A DNA stretch of 64,000 bases from the NCBI RefSeq assembly GCF_035582795.1, contig NC_134396.1, forward strand, positions 30,051,683 to 30,115,682, written 5' to 3'. The DNA is from Mycteria americana. Its lineage: Eukaryota > Chordata > Aves > Ciconiiformes > Ciconiidae. Within the stretch, counting starts at the first letter, position 1. Every line of letters starts with the position of its first letter. The notes under the pieces were generated by a model. It did not search any database and was not told the DNA's origin. It saw nothing but the letters and a program-made list of their open reading frames with translations. The position numbers and the translations under genes are program-made. Shown here one piece after another: positions 37,501 through 50,721 of the stretch.

Positions 37501-40500
37501 GCTCAGGCTTCCCTGGTGACACAAGTGACTCAGACCACTTCTGCAGACTATTCACAGGATGGACTTTATAAAAACTTCAAGAAAAATAAACTAATACATA
37601 AGCAGGACAATGAAATAAATCCTTTTGCTCAGGTACCACCTGCAGCCACAGATACCACTAGCAGCCAGCACCTATTTGTGTTGTTCCTGAACGCATGTTT
37701 GAGAGGCATGATTCTATCTGCTGCCCTGCAGACATCAATGATACATTCCACCTTCCTCCAGACTACAATCCCAGCCACGTCATCATCATCCCCTCCTCTC
37801 CACATACGCATCAATTGAGTGGCACATCAATTCCACAAAGTATATTTCCACCCACGTTTTCCCCACCATCTTCACCTGCATTTATCAGTAAGTATCTCTG
37901 TGGACATACTCATCCCTCTGTTCAACACTGCCTCAATCCAAGCAAGGCAAGGCACACTAAAGGAAATGTTTTGCACATTATTAGAGGTACATGTACCTCA
38001 GCTCAGGTCTCTCCATAATAATAAATATCTATTTTGGCACATCATTTGGATAAACAGCCAGTTTAACCTCAGTAGTTCTCTACTAACCCTGAATTCCAGC
38101 TTCTGCAAACATAAATGGCATTTTGTTTTGTGCTCACCTCAACAACACCTCCAACATCCAAACTCACTTCAAGAAGTTAGGTGAGGTTAACATTTTTTTT
38201 AAAGCTTACCACGTTAACAGGCAGAAAGTTAGTTTTCTCAGTGGGTGGATTCTCAGATCAAGCATCTTAACCACAGAGTAGAGAGAATGCCACAGACACC
38301 ACTTTGTCTCAAGCTTTCTGATATTACCAGAAGATCACAGCATTATTGCACGGTGCTTTAATCTTTGAAATTTTTAAGGTAAATGACCTTCCATTTGCAA
38401 TTCTGTAGCCTTTACTTTGCAGCTTCTAGCCTTACACCCTACATACCCTCAGACTGCTGGAGCAGTGCTTTCACCTTTGTAATCAAAAGCATCTTCTCCC
38501 TATTGCTTTGCAGCTTGAAATTCCAACACATCTGCTATGTCATTTTTCCTAAAAGGGACTGCACATGACATATGATTCAAGCTGTCTTCCTCCTCCTTTT
38601 TCACCCCTGCTTTCTAGCTTCTAATTTATAACTCTATATCAGGGACAGTCAACACTTGATCAATAAGCACTACCCAGTAAAATACAACCAGCTCATCAGC
38701 TGATTAGCATGTGCAACATCCATATCTGATGGAAGTGAGCTCTGGTCAGCACTGTTAACCTAAAGACTTAAAGCAACGAACACAGAGATCAAGTAAGGTC
38801 CTGATCAAATGGCACCGTTACTGTGGAGTAAGTATTTCAGAATGCACCAGGGAAAGATGCCTACCTGGGAGGACACCTTCAATCTCTTTTCCCATCCGGC
38901 CAATGGGAAAAGTTTTATCTTCCTTCCCTCTTTCTTATTACTCCTCCAACCTGAAGCAACTTTTACTGTTAATGTGAATGTACTCTCTAGAACCCATGAA
39001 TGAACCTTTATACATGGAAATCTGTCTCAACATCCTTCGTGCAAGAACAACAAAATACCAAACAGCTCCAGCATTGTTTTTTTTGCCATATCAAAAGCGT
39101 CAGAGTATCTCTGAGATACAACAAGGTTGAAAAATGTAAGGCAATTGTGGCAAGGAGTCATTCAGAACCACATTATCAGAGACTATCAAAGATACTTGCA
39201 AATGCAAGCAGGGAGTCTTTTTGACTCCAGGTAACTTTTAACAACTTGGGGGGGGGGGAGGGGGGGTGGGAGAAGGAAAAGAAACTTCTCCTGTTCACCC
39301 ACCTAAAGCTGATACCAGTTGCTGATAAAGGACACTATCCTCCTCTTCTTCTTCAATATAAGAATGGGGTGGCAAAGGTGGTAACAAATCAAGTTCCTTT
39401 CAAAAAAAAGAAAAAGTCACACAAGCAGGCTGAAAAAATCTGCATATCAACACCAACTAATAGACAATTATTTACAACAGCTTTTCTGCAAACCAGCTGT
39501 CAGACTCAACACGAAACTTTCCCTCTCTCTGCTGGGTAGCTCGGCAAGGGGTATAACCTCAGATCCCTGTATCAATGTCAGTGTTATCGTTCATTCATCA
39601 AGCAGATCACTTTACAACAGAAAAACAGAACTCAGCAGCTGTTCGGATTGATAGCACATGAAAGCTCAGTTTCCACAGGGGGAATGGACATGGACAAAAC
39701 CAAAACCAATCAGCTCACTCTTATGCTGATCTATTGTCTTGACAAGATGGTTCCATCCCCCATCTCAAATGCAGACACCAGCTGTCATTAAGTCAAATGT
39801 AACTTCTTTAAGAAAGACTACTTCATAAAGCAATTTCTGCTATATTGTGCTATCTGATTCCCTAACCTTACATATAAAGCTTAAGTGTTTGCAACAGAAC
39901 ACACCAGCTTAGATGTACATCCTCTCTCACCTTCACCCATTCTCTTCCCCAGAATCAGATAAATTGAACACTACTTACTGGATCCTGATCCAAGACTAAA
40001 TCAAAAGGACACAGGCTAAGAAAGCTTTTCCAATTCACTTCCCAGTCTTCCTGTTCTCTAGAAATATATCCACCCGTTGACACACAATGCTGTTGCTCTG
40101 TTTCTAGCCTGTAACATATGAGCATGGAAAATGAGTGTAACACGTCTGTTGGTGGAGATAACAATTCTGCACAAAGACGGAGAGTATTATGTGGCCCGCT
40201 TATCCTGAAAAATGTTTGATATGTACCAACTTATTCATGCATTTGTGCATGCACTAAGAACTAACTGAAATTCACAACCTAAAAAGCAGCCACTAGGTAG
40301 TCTTCGTGTTTCTTACAGTAGAATTGGAAGAACTATACTAAAATACATACAGACAATGAGATACACACTTAAACTTTCCCTAAGCTCATTTCAGGTAAAG
40401 TTTTAAAATTCCAGAATTGACTAATATAACAAGAAAAAAAAATATGTAAAAAATAGATCAGCTAGCAAACGAAGTCCCCAGGAACAAAGCCTAAAATATT

Positions 40501-43500
40501 ACTGAAGCAAGGGCAAAAAGCTGAAGTTACCTAGAGAAGAATCTCAGTAAAAGTTATACAGATAATCAAGACAAATGTGAATTTCCCAGAGGCAAAGCAA
40601 AAAGATTGTTCTCACTATAAATATTACTTTAGAAAAGACTCCAAGGTAGGAAGACATGATGCTTAGACTAAAGAACAAGGAACCAGAGAAAATTTCCAAA
40701 CAATTACCTCTCTGCTTCAAAATCCTGTAGTACTTTATTGCAGAGCATAATCCTATTCTCAATGACCTGAATTTCTTCTTTTAATTCAAATTGACAACGT
40801 TCATCTCTCAATGTCCTAAGGGCTTCATTTAATAACTGAATGACTGTTAAGAAATTCAGCTTTTCAGCTTTATATACATCTCCTGTACAACGCTTGAAGT
40901 ATAACAAGCAAGAAAAAAAAGAATTAGTGAACAGCATCAATATCAGAAAGTTATGTCTTCTGCAGTCAGAGCAGGCATACAAAGTTCCACTTTGTATTTT
41001 GATTCAGTTCCTGACTGTTTCATTTTTCAAAAAATGCACGCTAGATTTAAGCCTCAGGTTTGTTTTCTAGAATCAGCTGCTTGAAAGCAGCCTATAAAGC
41101 AATACGAACTAAGAAAACCTTAACTAATGAGGTATGCTGTTTAACCACTGCCCCAAAAGATGCAACAGGCCTAAACAGCACCATACACCACACATTGGAA
41201 ACAAAAGCCCATTAGTTAAAGCAATAATTAAACTGGTCAACCTAGTTTTAATGTCTAAACAACAAAAAAAAAATCAAGTACTAATCAGGCAGACTTATCA
41301 ATGCAGTTATTGAACTTTAAAAGTTAATGGCTGAAATATAACCAATCCAAAACTGCAGCATAATCATAACAAACTTTTACATACAAATTAGACATATTTT
41401 CTTCATCCTTGAGCAACCACATCTTATCATCTCTGAAGTAGGTTTGTTTTTTTTAAAAGGTATCTAATTACACCCCTGGGGGCTAAAAAAAAGAATAAAA
41501 TACAGTTTAGCAAGAAGGACAAAAATTACTTACTTGGTGTATGTCACTTACAACTCTGTGAGCCAACAGCCGTGGAACCCTGAGAACAATGTTAGTTCCA
41601 TCTAAAATGCACTGACCAACACAATCTTCAAGTACATCAAGCACAGAATCCACAACTTCCTTTTCCTTTTTCAGAGATGTAAGCATTTCCACTACAAGTG
41701 TCCACATACTGCGTACCTTAATAGGCAAGAAGGACAAAAACGCTACGTTAGAATGTCTGCCACTTATAATGACAGAGTATCAAAACAGCATAAAGGCAGA
41801 TTAAGGGGCTAGCATAATCACAGGCAGACAAGTGGAAATAACAGTATCTGAGAGTAAGTGTTGCAGAAATGTAAGAAGAAATACAGTACGCGGCCACAGC
41901 AGAAAAAAAATGCTCACCTTTTGAATTCTCTCAGTTTTGCCATTTTTGTTTTGGTCATTTTGTTTCATCCTATATGTGCATGCAAAACAAAAGTTCAAGT
42001 GGACTACAATGAAATTATAGTTCATATTTCATAAAATTGAGTAAGAAACTGATTTTATATATGCTAACTTAGCTATAAGGAAAAACACTTACTTGCAAGA
42101 CTGTATCTGCAGGACTGCATATTCAGACTTTATCTGTTTTATTTCTTCAATTAAAAGCCTAGGAAAAAAGCTAACAGTTACCACATATTTTTAAAGAATC
42201 CAAGTTTCTACTCTGCTGTTCTCAGATTTCCTTACAATCACTAATCAGTCATGTTCATTCTTTCTAAATCTGCATACTGAGACAGTTTTGGAATGATGCC
42301 AAAAAAAGAAAACCAAACCCAAAAAACCCCCAACTTATCTTTGACTTCCTCACCATGACTTCGTGCAGAAAGACAGCCAGGAAAGCCACTAAGATATCTG
42401 TAAATTAAGCAATTAAGCTGTGGCTTATTCTATTGCAATGGAACGGCTTTTATTAGACCCAAGAACAATAATGAAGTTACTAGAAATGAACTTTATTAAC
42501 ATAAACCTCCAAATATATTCAGCAATTGTACAGTACCCAAATCCCTCAGTTTCAAAGAACTAGAGAACAGAATACTGGAGTACAAGCAGCTGGACCACCA
42601 AAGTTCTTTTGCCAAAGCCAAAGTGCTTCTATTAAATTTTTAAGCATGCAAAAACCACAGTGGCCTGATTTTCAGAAACAGTGGGTGCCCCTGAATCATG
42701 CTGAATTCTGAAGGATCTTCAGAGTTCTGATGCCTTGTTAAGAATCAAAAAGCTATAGAGAATTAAGTTTTTGAAGGGTACCACTCACAAGGTAAGCAAG
42801 AGCACTAATACTTCCCAAGCAGAGTTAGAGGAGATGCAGAATTATAGAAATCAGAGAAGTTTAGGAGACTTTGACCTCTGGAAATTATATTCTTGAGCCT
42901 TCCATTATGTTACTCATAGTCCTGTCAAGCCAAGTCTTGAATGTTTCCAGCAAGGGAGACTCTACCACTTTTCTGGGTAACCTATTCCACATGAGATTTT
43001 TTAATTGTTTTTTTTTCCATCCAGATGGAGTTTTCCCTTACGCACCGTGGGCCTGTTGCCTCTTGTCCTGTGACCATACATCCTTGTGAAGACAGTACCT
43101 CCATCTTCTCTACAACTACTTTTTAGATATTGAAGACTGTGATTAAATCCCCTGAGCTTTGTCTTCCTCAGGCTAAACAAACCCAATTTCTACAGCTTTT
43201 ACTCATATGTGTCAAGCTCTCCAACCCTCTTACCGTTGTGGTCCTCTGCTAGAATCTCTCCCATCTTTCAATCTCCCTCCTCAACTGGGGGGGGACCAAA
43301 ACTGAACACAGTATTCCAGGTGTGGCCCTACAATTGCCAGGCAGAGTGAATCTCTTGATCTGCTGGCTGTGCTCCTTTTCATACAGCCTAGGAGGCTGTT
43401 GGTCTTCTTGGCTACCAGGGCACACTGCTGACTCGTGCTCAGCTTGTGACCCAACACTACTCTCACCTTCGGTTGTTCTTCGCACTGATCTTTGTTAAAC

Positions 43501-46500
43501 CTCACACAATTCTTGTTGGGCAAGCCTCCAAACCCAGGAAGGTCTCTGCGTAATGGCTCTTCATTCCAGTATATCTACCTTTCCTCACAGTTTGGCATCA
43601 TCTGCAAGTTTGGTGGGTTTGCATTCAATCCTGTCATCCATACCCCTTATGAAGACAAGGAATAGTATAAGACACAGTATCAACCCCAGAGGAACTCCAC
43701 TCATGATAAGCTACCAGTTAGACTTTGAAGCACTACCACCGTTTGGGCTCACCCCTTCAGCTAGCCTTCTCTCTTTCCAAAGATGACAGAGTAGTTCTGA
43801 AATAATGCCAGGGAAGTATCTCTGCACCCTTGAATGCATTCTATCAGGTAGCAAAGGTCTGTGTACATCCAGTTTGTACACACAAACCTCCTCTTTACCC
43901 TCTTCTACTATCACTGGTCTGTTGCTTCTTTCATCACTGCTTCTTGGCACAGAGACTGCACTACTGACCTTACCCATGAAGACTGAGGCAAAGAAGGCAT
44001 TAGGTATTTCAGCCTGTGACACTTGTAATTTAACTTATTTCATTCAGAAGCAGACCTAAATCCTTCATGTACATCCACTTCCTAGTAACATACCTATGGA
44101 AGCCTTTTTTCAGGCTCTTACCAGGCTCTTGGAGCTTTAGCTGAACTTTGGCCTTCGTAACTACATCACTGCACACCTGAGAAATATTTCTGTATTTACG
44201 TCTGGGAGTCAGTCCCGTTTTCCATATGCTGCTGCTTTGGTTTCTGAGCACTATCACTAGCTCACTGTTTTAACCAGGTTTATTTCTTGTTATGCCTGTT
44301 TCTTTTTCCACTTAAGGGGACGGACCACACTTGAGCTTCAGCAAGGATCTCTGAAAATAACCTAGCACTCCTGAGCCCTTCTGCTTTCCACAGGACACCT
44401 CCTAGCAGTTTCCTGGGCAAGTGGAAATCCACTCTTCTAAGTCCTGTGTCATTATTCTTCCACTTGTCTTCCTCATGTTCCTTAGGATCTTAAGTTCTAC
44501 AGCCACGGCTGCAGTGACCATAAGGCTCCTGTTGGCAGTTACATCTCCAGAAAAGTTTCTCTTACTTGTAAGCAGTGAGTTCAAAAGAGCACCACTCCCA
44601 CACAGCATACCCAGTGATCACATTACAAAGCCATCGTCAGTGCACTCCAGTTTCCCAGATTCTTAATGCACCACTGTATTGCTTTCCCAGCAAATACCAC
44701 GGTAAGCTGAAGTCCTTTATAAGAATCAAGGCCTGCCAGTCTGAGGTGTGTTTGATTCCTCTGAAGAAGGCTTCAAATACCTTCCCTGGTATAGAGAAAG
44801 AGGTGTATAGTAGATACCCACCATGAGGTCTCCCTTAATGCTAAACCCTCTGATCTTGATCCAAAGGCATGAAACAGACGGAGCTATGCTACATGCACTC
44901 AAACTGCTCTTTTACATACAGTGCAACTGCTCTTTTTCTGTCATTTACTGAACAGCTTGCAACTGTCCATGACAGTGCTCCAGTCGTGTAAACTATCCCA
45001 CCCAAATTATGCAAATTCAAATGCCTGCACAGTAAGTTCCAGTTATTCTTGTTTCTCAAACTGGGAATGTTTTCCATACACAAGAATAAAGAATAGCATA
45101 ATTTTGATGAAATAATTAACGATTATGTAAATAAAATGTGTCCCACAGTGATTAAGCAAAGACCAAATGTTTCATCCAGAGCCAGTTATATTCTAAGATA
45201 TGACCCTTCAAATGTTAAGAAATCATAGTGCTACACATGCAGAATTCCCTGATCATTTTTAACACCCGAGTAACCATATCTTCCAAAATATAGCATCTCC
45301 TAACTGAAGAACTAATTTCTTTAGACTACTATGCTTCACAAAAGACCCTACAAACAGTAGAACTGTCAATTAAAGGAGGTGAAGAGGGAAAAAATGGGGA
45401 GAAGCTCAACAGAAGTCATGATGTAAAGTAGATGCAGCCTCCTCAAATCCTTTTAAAAACACACACACAAAAGTCAGCTCTTATGAAAAGACTCAATTTC
45501 TTTAAATGCATTACTTACTGTGCTTTTTTCTCATATTCTTGAATAACAAAATCTTCCTTTTGAAAAATTTGCAGAAGTTTATTGTATGCGACTCTACATC
45601 TTGCATTTGCCATGTACACATCCTTAGGTCTCAACTTTACAGCTTCAGCAAAAGGTATATCAGTGCCTAAATGAAAGTTAATGTTTGGATTACATTATTC
45701 ACTTTTAGCAAATACACAACTTCCTAATCTACCTAGTTTGAACTGAAAGAATCACAAATCAAGATGCCCATTTTACCTGGACTGAAATAGAATATGCAGC
45801 GTACTGTCTTTTTTGCCAGTTCTTTCTGTTGTATACATTTTCATTCCCTCACTCTCACTCCCTTTCCCTGTTCTTTAAGTGACCAAAACAATACAAGATG
45901 CGTAGAATAGACAGTTCTGATCCTTCAGAATTCCTCAAGCTGTGAGAAAGACTATGGTATAGTGGTCCAATACTTTTGAACCAAACCATTGCTTGTGTGT
46001 GTAACGGGTGTACAGCATTACACAGATGAGCCTTAGAGCAAGACCCGTAAAGCAACAGAAAGCAAAACAATCTGCACTGTTCTATCAGCAGTAGCTCTAT
46101 GCCAGTGCACAGAACCCTGTGAAAGGTTTTGAACTGAGCAGCCAACTCAGAACTACTTAAAGCTCTTGGCATGTATTAAAGACTTGACAGATTCACTGTC
46201 AAACGTGACAAAAAGCATTTTTATTGTTCCATTACAGCTTACCTACAGAGTTCGTTTTCATGTCCTCAACCACTACATGTCTTGCAAACCGATATAATAG
46301 GTGAATAAGTTTAGGACCAGCAGGAGAAAGAAATGAAGAAGGTGTAATTTGTGGAAGACAGTTTTGGTCTTCATTCTAGAAAAGTTAAATTGGTTTTAAA
46401 CACAAAACTAATCTAAGAAATAAAGCCTATACAACAGCCATCAAATATTTACCCGAGTACCAGAAAAAGCTAAACTACTTTGCCACCACCGTTGACATCT

Positions 46501-48916
46501 ACTCTGGTCAGCAGAAGAGACTACAACTTTTTGAATGTTCCCCCCACCATTCCTAGTTCTATACGCGAAAGACAGTTTCAACACAAAGACTGAAATCAGT
46601 GTTGGGTAAATGTTAGAAATCTCTGCCGTCCTCACTCCTAACTGGTAATCCCTACCTTTGAAAAAGTATTCAAGTTTTTTTTCATATTTTCTACTGAAAT
46701 CATTAATCAGTACTTTGTTCTGCTTTTATCTTACTCAAAGATATTGCAATGTTGGCTTTCACCTTGTCCATTACTACTAAAAAATAAGTGTTCCAGTACA
46801 TAAAGACCTGATTTCTGGAATGATCATTAAAACAAAGGCAGCATGAGAAGACAACATAATAATCAATGATACCTGAAGCAATCAATTTTGGTTTGTCTCT
46901 TTTCCTTTAGAAAGCTCACCTTAAACTTTAGTCCCTTCCCCCATATATACGGAAAGACTAATATTAAAGTTTTTCATGTATCTGAAACCACTTTCACAAT
47001 AACAAACACCTTCCCAGGCAACTTAGGCAAACATCTCTCAAGTTGAAGAAAATTATTCTCACCCAGAGCTGAGGAACCCCCTAGACTTCTGTTTAATCAA
47101 ATACCATTATTCAGAATCAAGCCACAGCAGTTTTAAGACGCAAGATTGTCTCTGTCATGTAAATTCCACCATGCCACAATTTTTTCCTCAAACAAGTCTA
47201 AGATAAACTATGCGACATAAGACACTGTAAAACTGAATTCTTTGGTAAAACACCCTTATTTAAAACTCTTATTTAAAAGCACCACATATTCTCTCAAAAA
47301 AAGAATGAGGTCACAGAAACCAGTAGAGCATCAGTTTCCACTCTTCATAATACTCACTGCAATATCTTTTAGCCATATACAGCACTGCTTCCTAAATTCA
47401 GGATCTGTGAAGTTTCCAAGTGTAAAGAAACAGTCACTTTCCGTTTAAAAAGGAAGGGGAAAAAGAAGAAGAAAAAAAGAAAAACCAATTTCAAAACATG
47501 TTCAAACATTCAGTTACTTAAGTCTTGTTCTTATAATGGTTAATAAGACAAAGATTTCTTAGTGATGCCTCCTGGAGGAGCCAGAAGATGAGAGGATATA
47601 GCCTAGACCAAGAATAGCTAAAAGTTTGTTAAATGACAAGGTTTTCTTGCCATAGTAAGTTAATTACAGACTATTTCAGAGACAGATTTGTCTGCAGCTC
47701 TTTTTAATTCAGGAGAAGGGAAGAGGAAAAAAAAAAAGGGCCAGAACACTGACAATTTTCATATCACTGGCATTCCTCCAGCCACTTCTTTAATGTGTAA
47801 ACTAAAACAGCCCAGTTATACGAGCTAAAACATTAATGAAGATGGGGTTCCTGCCATGTTGAAGATCCTGACAGCAATCCATAACTGGGAAACATTACTT
47901 GCTGTTTGGTCAGGGAAATGAATGGGAAAGGTAGATTACTTGGCAGCTATTAAAGTTTTTACCAAACTTGCCAAGTTACAGATACTACCAGAAACAACAT
48001 TAATTAAGGCAAATTTTCTGATACATAGTAGAGTTGTGATCAAGAGGAAACAAATTATCTGACTGTACATTCTTTTTCCAGAGCATTCCCCAAGAGACCA
48101 CTTTTTCCCCCCCTCAGCAACTGCATAAACCAGACTTTTGATTATGTGCGCAGCAGTAACATCACAAGCCAAATACTTACCCAAAAGTTTCTGCTGCGCG
48201 GGACTTATCCAGCTTAGCAAACAAGAAGAGGGCAAAGACATGAAACACACTGTTGTTTGGGTTATCAAACATCCTCCTAATACAGAAATAAACAGCTACA
48301 TCAGAAGTAGTTAGGACGCCGAATTAACACAGCATTCTTACCGGCCACTTAAGATTACAAAATACTACTTTATATTAAAGCGTTACAAGTTATACATTGA
48401 ATACTTTATCTTCTGCATAGTTAAGAATATATGTCCTCCAGCCTATTTAGCAACGTTGAAATAATTTCCGTGAGGGCATTTTCTCTCACAGAAGTTTTCA
48501 AACCAAGAGGTACGGAGCCAATCAGCTCACTTTCTTCACATGGCCGCGCGGGATGTATCAATCGGAGAGCAAGAGTTATTGCGATTTCTGCGTTTCACTT
48601 CTTCAGACATAGGTAACACAGATCACTACAGCAATTCAGGCGTTTCCTCTGTGTTACACACCGCCAAGGGCACCAGGCCCCTCGGCGGCCATTGCGAGAC
48701 CACCCCTCCTCTTGAGGTGTGCGCTCCTGGGTGAAACCCAGGGCCCCACTCGGGGGCTGGCGGCCGCAAAAGGGCCCCCCCTCCGCCTTCTCCTCCTTCC
48801 CCGGCTCTCCCTCGCACTTACGTTCCCCATTCCAAGCCGCTGTCGCCAGCCTCCGGGTCGAAGCCCAGGGCCAGCACGTAGAGCCAGAGATGGTCGCTCT
48901 CCCACTCGACGTCCAT
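31541..48916 (-). CDS. HAUS6: HAUS6, augmin complex subunit 6 (complete, 18 coding exons)
   Basis: HAUS6 (FAM29A) is part of the eight-subunit augmin complex, which sits on spindle microtubules and recruits gamma-tubulin ring complex through NEDD1 to nucleate branches. I traced these coding exons, highest first: 48822-48916, 48181-48276, 47358-47436, 46243-46375, 45519-45666, 42093-42158, 41918-41969, 41534-41716, 40708-40892, 39979-40057, 39303-39396, 37364-37454, 36476-36523, 35826-35889, 34938-35123, 33913-34048, 32509-33528, 31541-31593. All phases match and the sum is 2808 bases, 935 aa plus stop, against about 955 in human. Landmarks: [13 protein letters not shown] (residues 9-21), [19 protein letters not shown] (about 105), VRSMW and [46 protein letters not shown] then EIRSSWRKA (about 563-590), ending KEPSSA. 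The N-terminal half is helical; exon 17 (340 codons) is acidic, Ser-rich and probably disordered. The short exons (48-66 bases) and the exon 9/10 join are least certain. Confidence 0.92.
35664..35737. repeat. Compound simple repeat (AAAC)n-(AAAAC)n-A15-C14
   Basis: Stacked low-complexity tracts in a HAUS6 intron, about 90-160 bases past the donor of the 64-base exon at 35,826-35,889. In the pre-mRNA this reads as G14 then T-rich. Likely polymorphic in length. Confidence 0.9.
36888..36967. repeat. T/G-rich low-complexity tract
   Basis: Runs of GGTTT and GTT with T7-T8 stretches in a HAUS6 intron. No coding sense on either strand. Confidence 0.8.
39248..39270. repeat. G-rich homopolymer tract (G11 A G7 T G3)
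   Basis: On the plus strand this has quadruplex-forming potential. It begins about 27 bases past the donor of the HAUS6 exon 39303-39396, so the pre-mRNA carries the C-rich complement just inside the intron. Confidence 0.9.
42850..44830 (-). mobile_element. CR1 LINE fragment in a HAUS6 intron
   Basis: Read on the minus strand this gives the CR1 ORF2 C-terminal signature: [32 protein letters not shown] and [14 protein letters not shown] around 43.3-43.5 kb, followed by the downstream segment in which motorised landmarks such as the [11 protein letters not shown] region can be read near 43.17 kb. Above 43.6 kb the reverse complement retains earlier parts of the CR1 body with many indels and stops. 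The element has the same orientation as HAUS6. Both edges are judged by eye and could be off by 100 bases or more; the part above 43.8 kb is more diverged and could be a second overlapping copy. Confidence 0.82.
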
Positions 48917-49480
48917 AGTGCCAACCAGGTCACGCAGCACCCGCCGACGAAACCAGGTGGAGACGGGCCGCCTAACGGCCGCCTAACGGCCGCCTAACAG
49001 CTGCCACGCCACCGCCACCTTCCCCGCCCGCCAAAAGCTCCCGCGCGCGGGCTCGCCCCCACCAGGCCCTGACTCCGCGAGACCTCCCGCCGGCCCCCGC
49101 CCACCAGACACGACGGCGCGCGAGGCAAGCCGGGGGCGTGGCGCCTGCCGGGAGGTGTAGTCCGCGCGGCGGTACGCCACCGGGGAGGCCGCGTGCCTGC
49201 GCGCCGACGGTGGCCGGCGAGCGCCACGGCCGCCCGCCGCTCCGGTGGAGGCCGCGGGGTGGCGGCGGCGGCGCCTGGCGCGGCGCCATCGCCACCGCCA
49301 CCGCCATGCTGAGGGGCCCCCAGAGGCCGGGCCGCAGCGGCGGGGCCGGCCCGTCACTCGAAACCCGCCGCGAGGGGGCCCCGAGCAGCGCTGCGCTGGT
49401 CATGGAGGGCGTCGCGCTTCGGGCAGCGGCTGGCCTAGACGACCTCCAGAGGGCCCTTCCAGCTTAAGCTATGGCGTAGT
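48700..49480. promoter_or_regulatory. HAUS6: CpG island and HAUS6 promoter
   Basis: Strongly CpG-rich block covering HAUS6 exon 1 and about 550 bases upstream of its ATG (48914-48916). No clear TATA box is present, as expected for a housekeeping, cell-cycle gene. Overlapping open frames on both strands are simply the result of high GC. Whether a plus-strand transcript also starts here (for example from the ATG at 49,305) cannot be decided from sequence. Confidence 0.75.
48966..48998. promoter_or_regulatory. Three perfect 11-bp repeats with MYB-like sites in the HAUS6 promoter
   Basis: GGCCGCCTAAC occurs three times head to tail, about 50 bases upstream of the HAUS6 start codon. The first two junctions create TAACGG (48973-48978 and 48984-48989), the YAACGG core bound by MYB-family proteins; the third reads TAACAG. 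MYB-MuvB control is known for many mitotic genes, so this is a plausible regulatory array. That is inference only. Confidence 0.55.
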
Positions 49481-50700
49481 CGGATGACAAAATTTAACGC
49501 GGAAACCAAGTAAAACTCGCACCGGCAGCAGGCTATGCCGTTCAGACTTTTATTCCAAGGCATTTCAGTGACTAGACTTCAAAGTTTTCACAACAAGCAA
49601 GCGTTGGATGACAAGAGGGCCGAGGTGCCAGCCTCGCAGCTGTACCGACTGCCGAGTCACGTTTCCGCGGCTGTACGAAAGCAAGCACCGTGCAGCATCT
49701 CCAGACTTGGTGCAGTCACCGCGGGGACATGGAGGAGATCTCTGCAGGAGGAGTCCAGCGTGATCTTCGGAAAAAAATGTCACAAGCCTGCCTCCAGTCC
49801 AGTTCCCATTCAGCCCTACTCCTACAGAAGTCACTGTGTGCAAGCAAATGCAGATTCGACATTCCTTAGCAAGTATTTGATTGCGATTTTATTTAAACAT
49901 AAAAAGATCGTAACTGTCACCAGAAGTATCCCTACCTTCAGTTCTCTTCCTTTTTTTGCAATTTTCTCTAGTCCCACATCTGTTTGTACCTCTTTGCCCT
50001 CCGTTTTTCCTTACTTTTTACAGCCTCTTCCCCTTTCTTTTTTACCTGTCATCCTTATTCCTGGGAAACTTCCCTTTCTAAGCATTTACCCTCCTCTAGT
50101 CTCAGGCCCCACAACCAATAGCATCAGGATGGCCAAAGTTTTTGCACACAGAAGGCATGTGGAGAGAAAGGGAGTCCTGTTCATAAAGCACTCTTGCCAA
50201 AGGGAAGCTCTAAGCTTCTACGCTGTCTAGGTACAGAGCCTAACAAAAAGAACCTGAGAGAATCTGAGACAGACAAAGTCTTACCCCTTCCAGCAGCAAA
50301 GAGGTAGATGCAGAAGCGCTTTTCATGTAGTCTGAAAGGGAAAATTTTGTGGGCAAATCCTCAGCAACTCCTTTTGTTGGCAGCCCTTTATGCAAAGCAC
50401 TGGTGTGTTCTCATGGCTGCTGCCAGCGGGAGAACAAATCATTAACAAAGATTAGGTCAGTTGGATACACTGGTTAGGCTATACCTGGCTTGTAGAATGG
50501 GAGCTTGACACCCATGCTAATGAATTAATTAACCTAGCATGCATTCCTTAGGCGGAAAAAAAATCGGACTTTTGATGCAGCTAAATGAAACAGTAGTGAT
50601 TAAAAAAAAATATCCCCAAAATCCCTAAGCTAGGCAGGTTCATCTTTAAAAAGGAGAAATAGAAGTTAAACATGGCAGAAGTACATTGTATGAAAAATAC
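49481..50700. other. Spacer between HAUS6 promoter and unrecognised gene
   Basis: The first half is moderately GC-rich, and 49.92-50.10 kb is pyrimidine-rich on the plus strand. A plus-strand open frame of 231 codons (49535-50230) and a minus-strand one of 92 codons (49565-49843) exist; neither looks like a known family. A minus-strand AATAAA lies at 49549-49554. Nothing firm can be called. Confidence 0.5.
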
Positions 50701-50715
50701 ATTTTTATGCTTCTC

Positions 50716-50721
50716 TTTATT
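50716..50721 (-). terminator. Poly(A) signal overlapping the stop of the unrecognised gene
   Basis: GAA-TAA-AG: the stop codon TAA (50717-50719) is inside AATAAA on the minus strand, so the 3' UTR would be only 15-30 bases if this signal is used. Confidence 0.45.

Noticed and set aside
38180-38960. Several possible HAUS6 exons between 37.46 and 39.30 kb
   Set aside because: They contain stops in the needed phase; exons 39303-39396 and 37364-37454 already join in phase without them.
48972-49487. Several Arg/Pro/Gly-rich frames on both strands
   Set aside because: Typical GC-driven frames of a CpG island at the HAUS6 promoter; no family resemblance.
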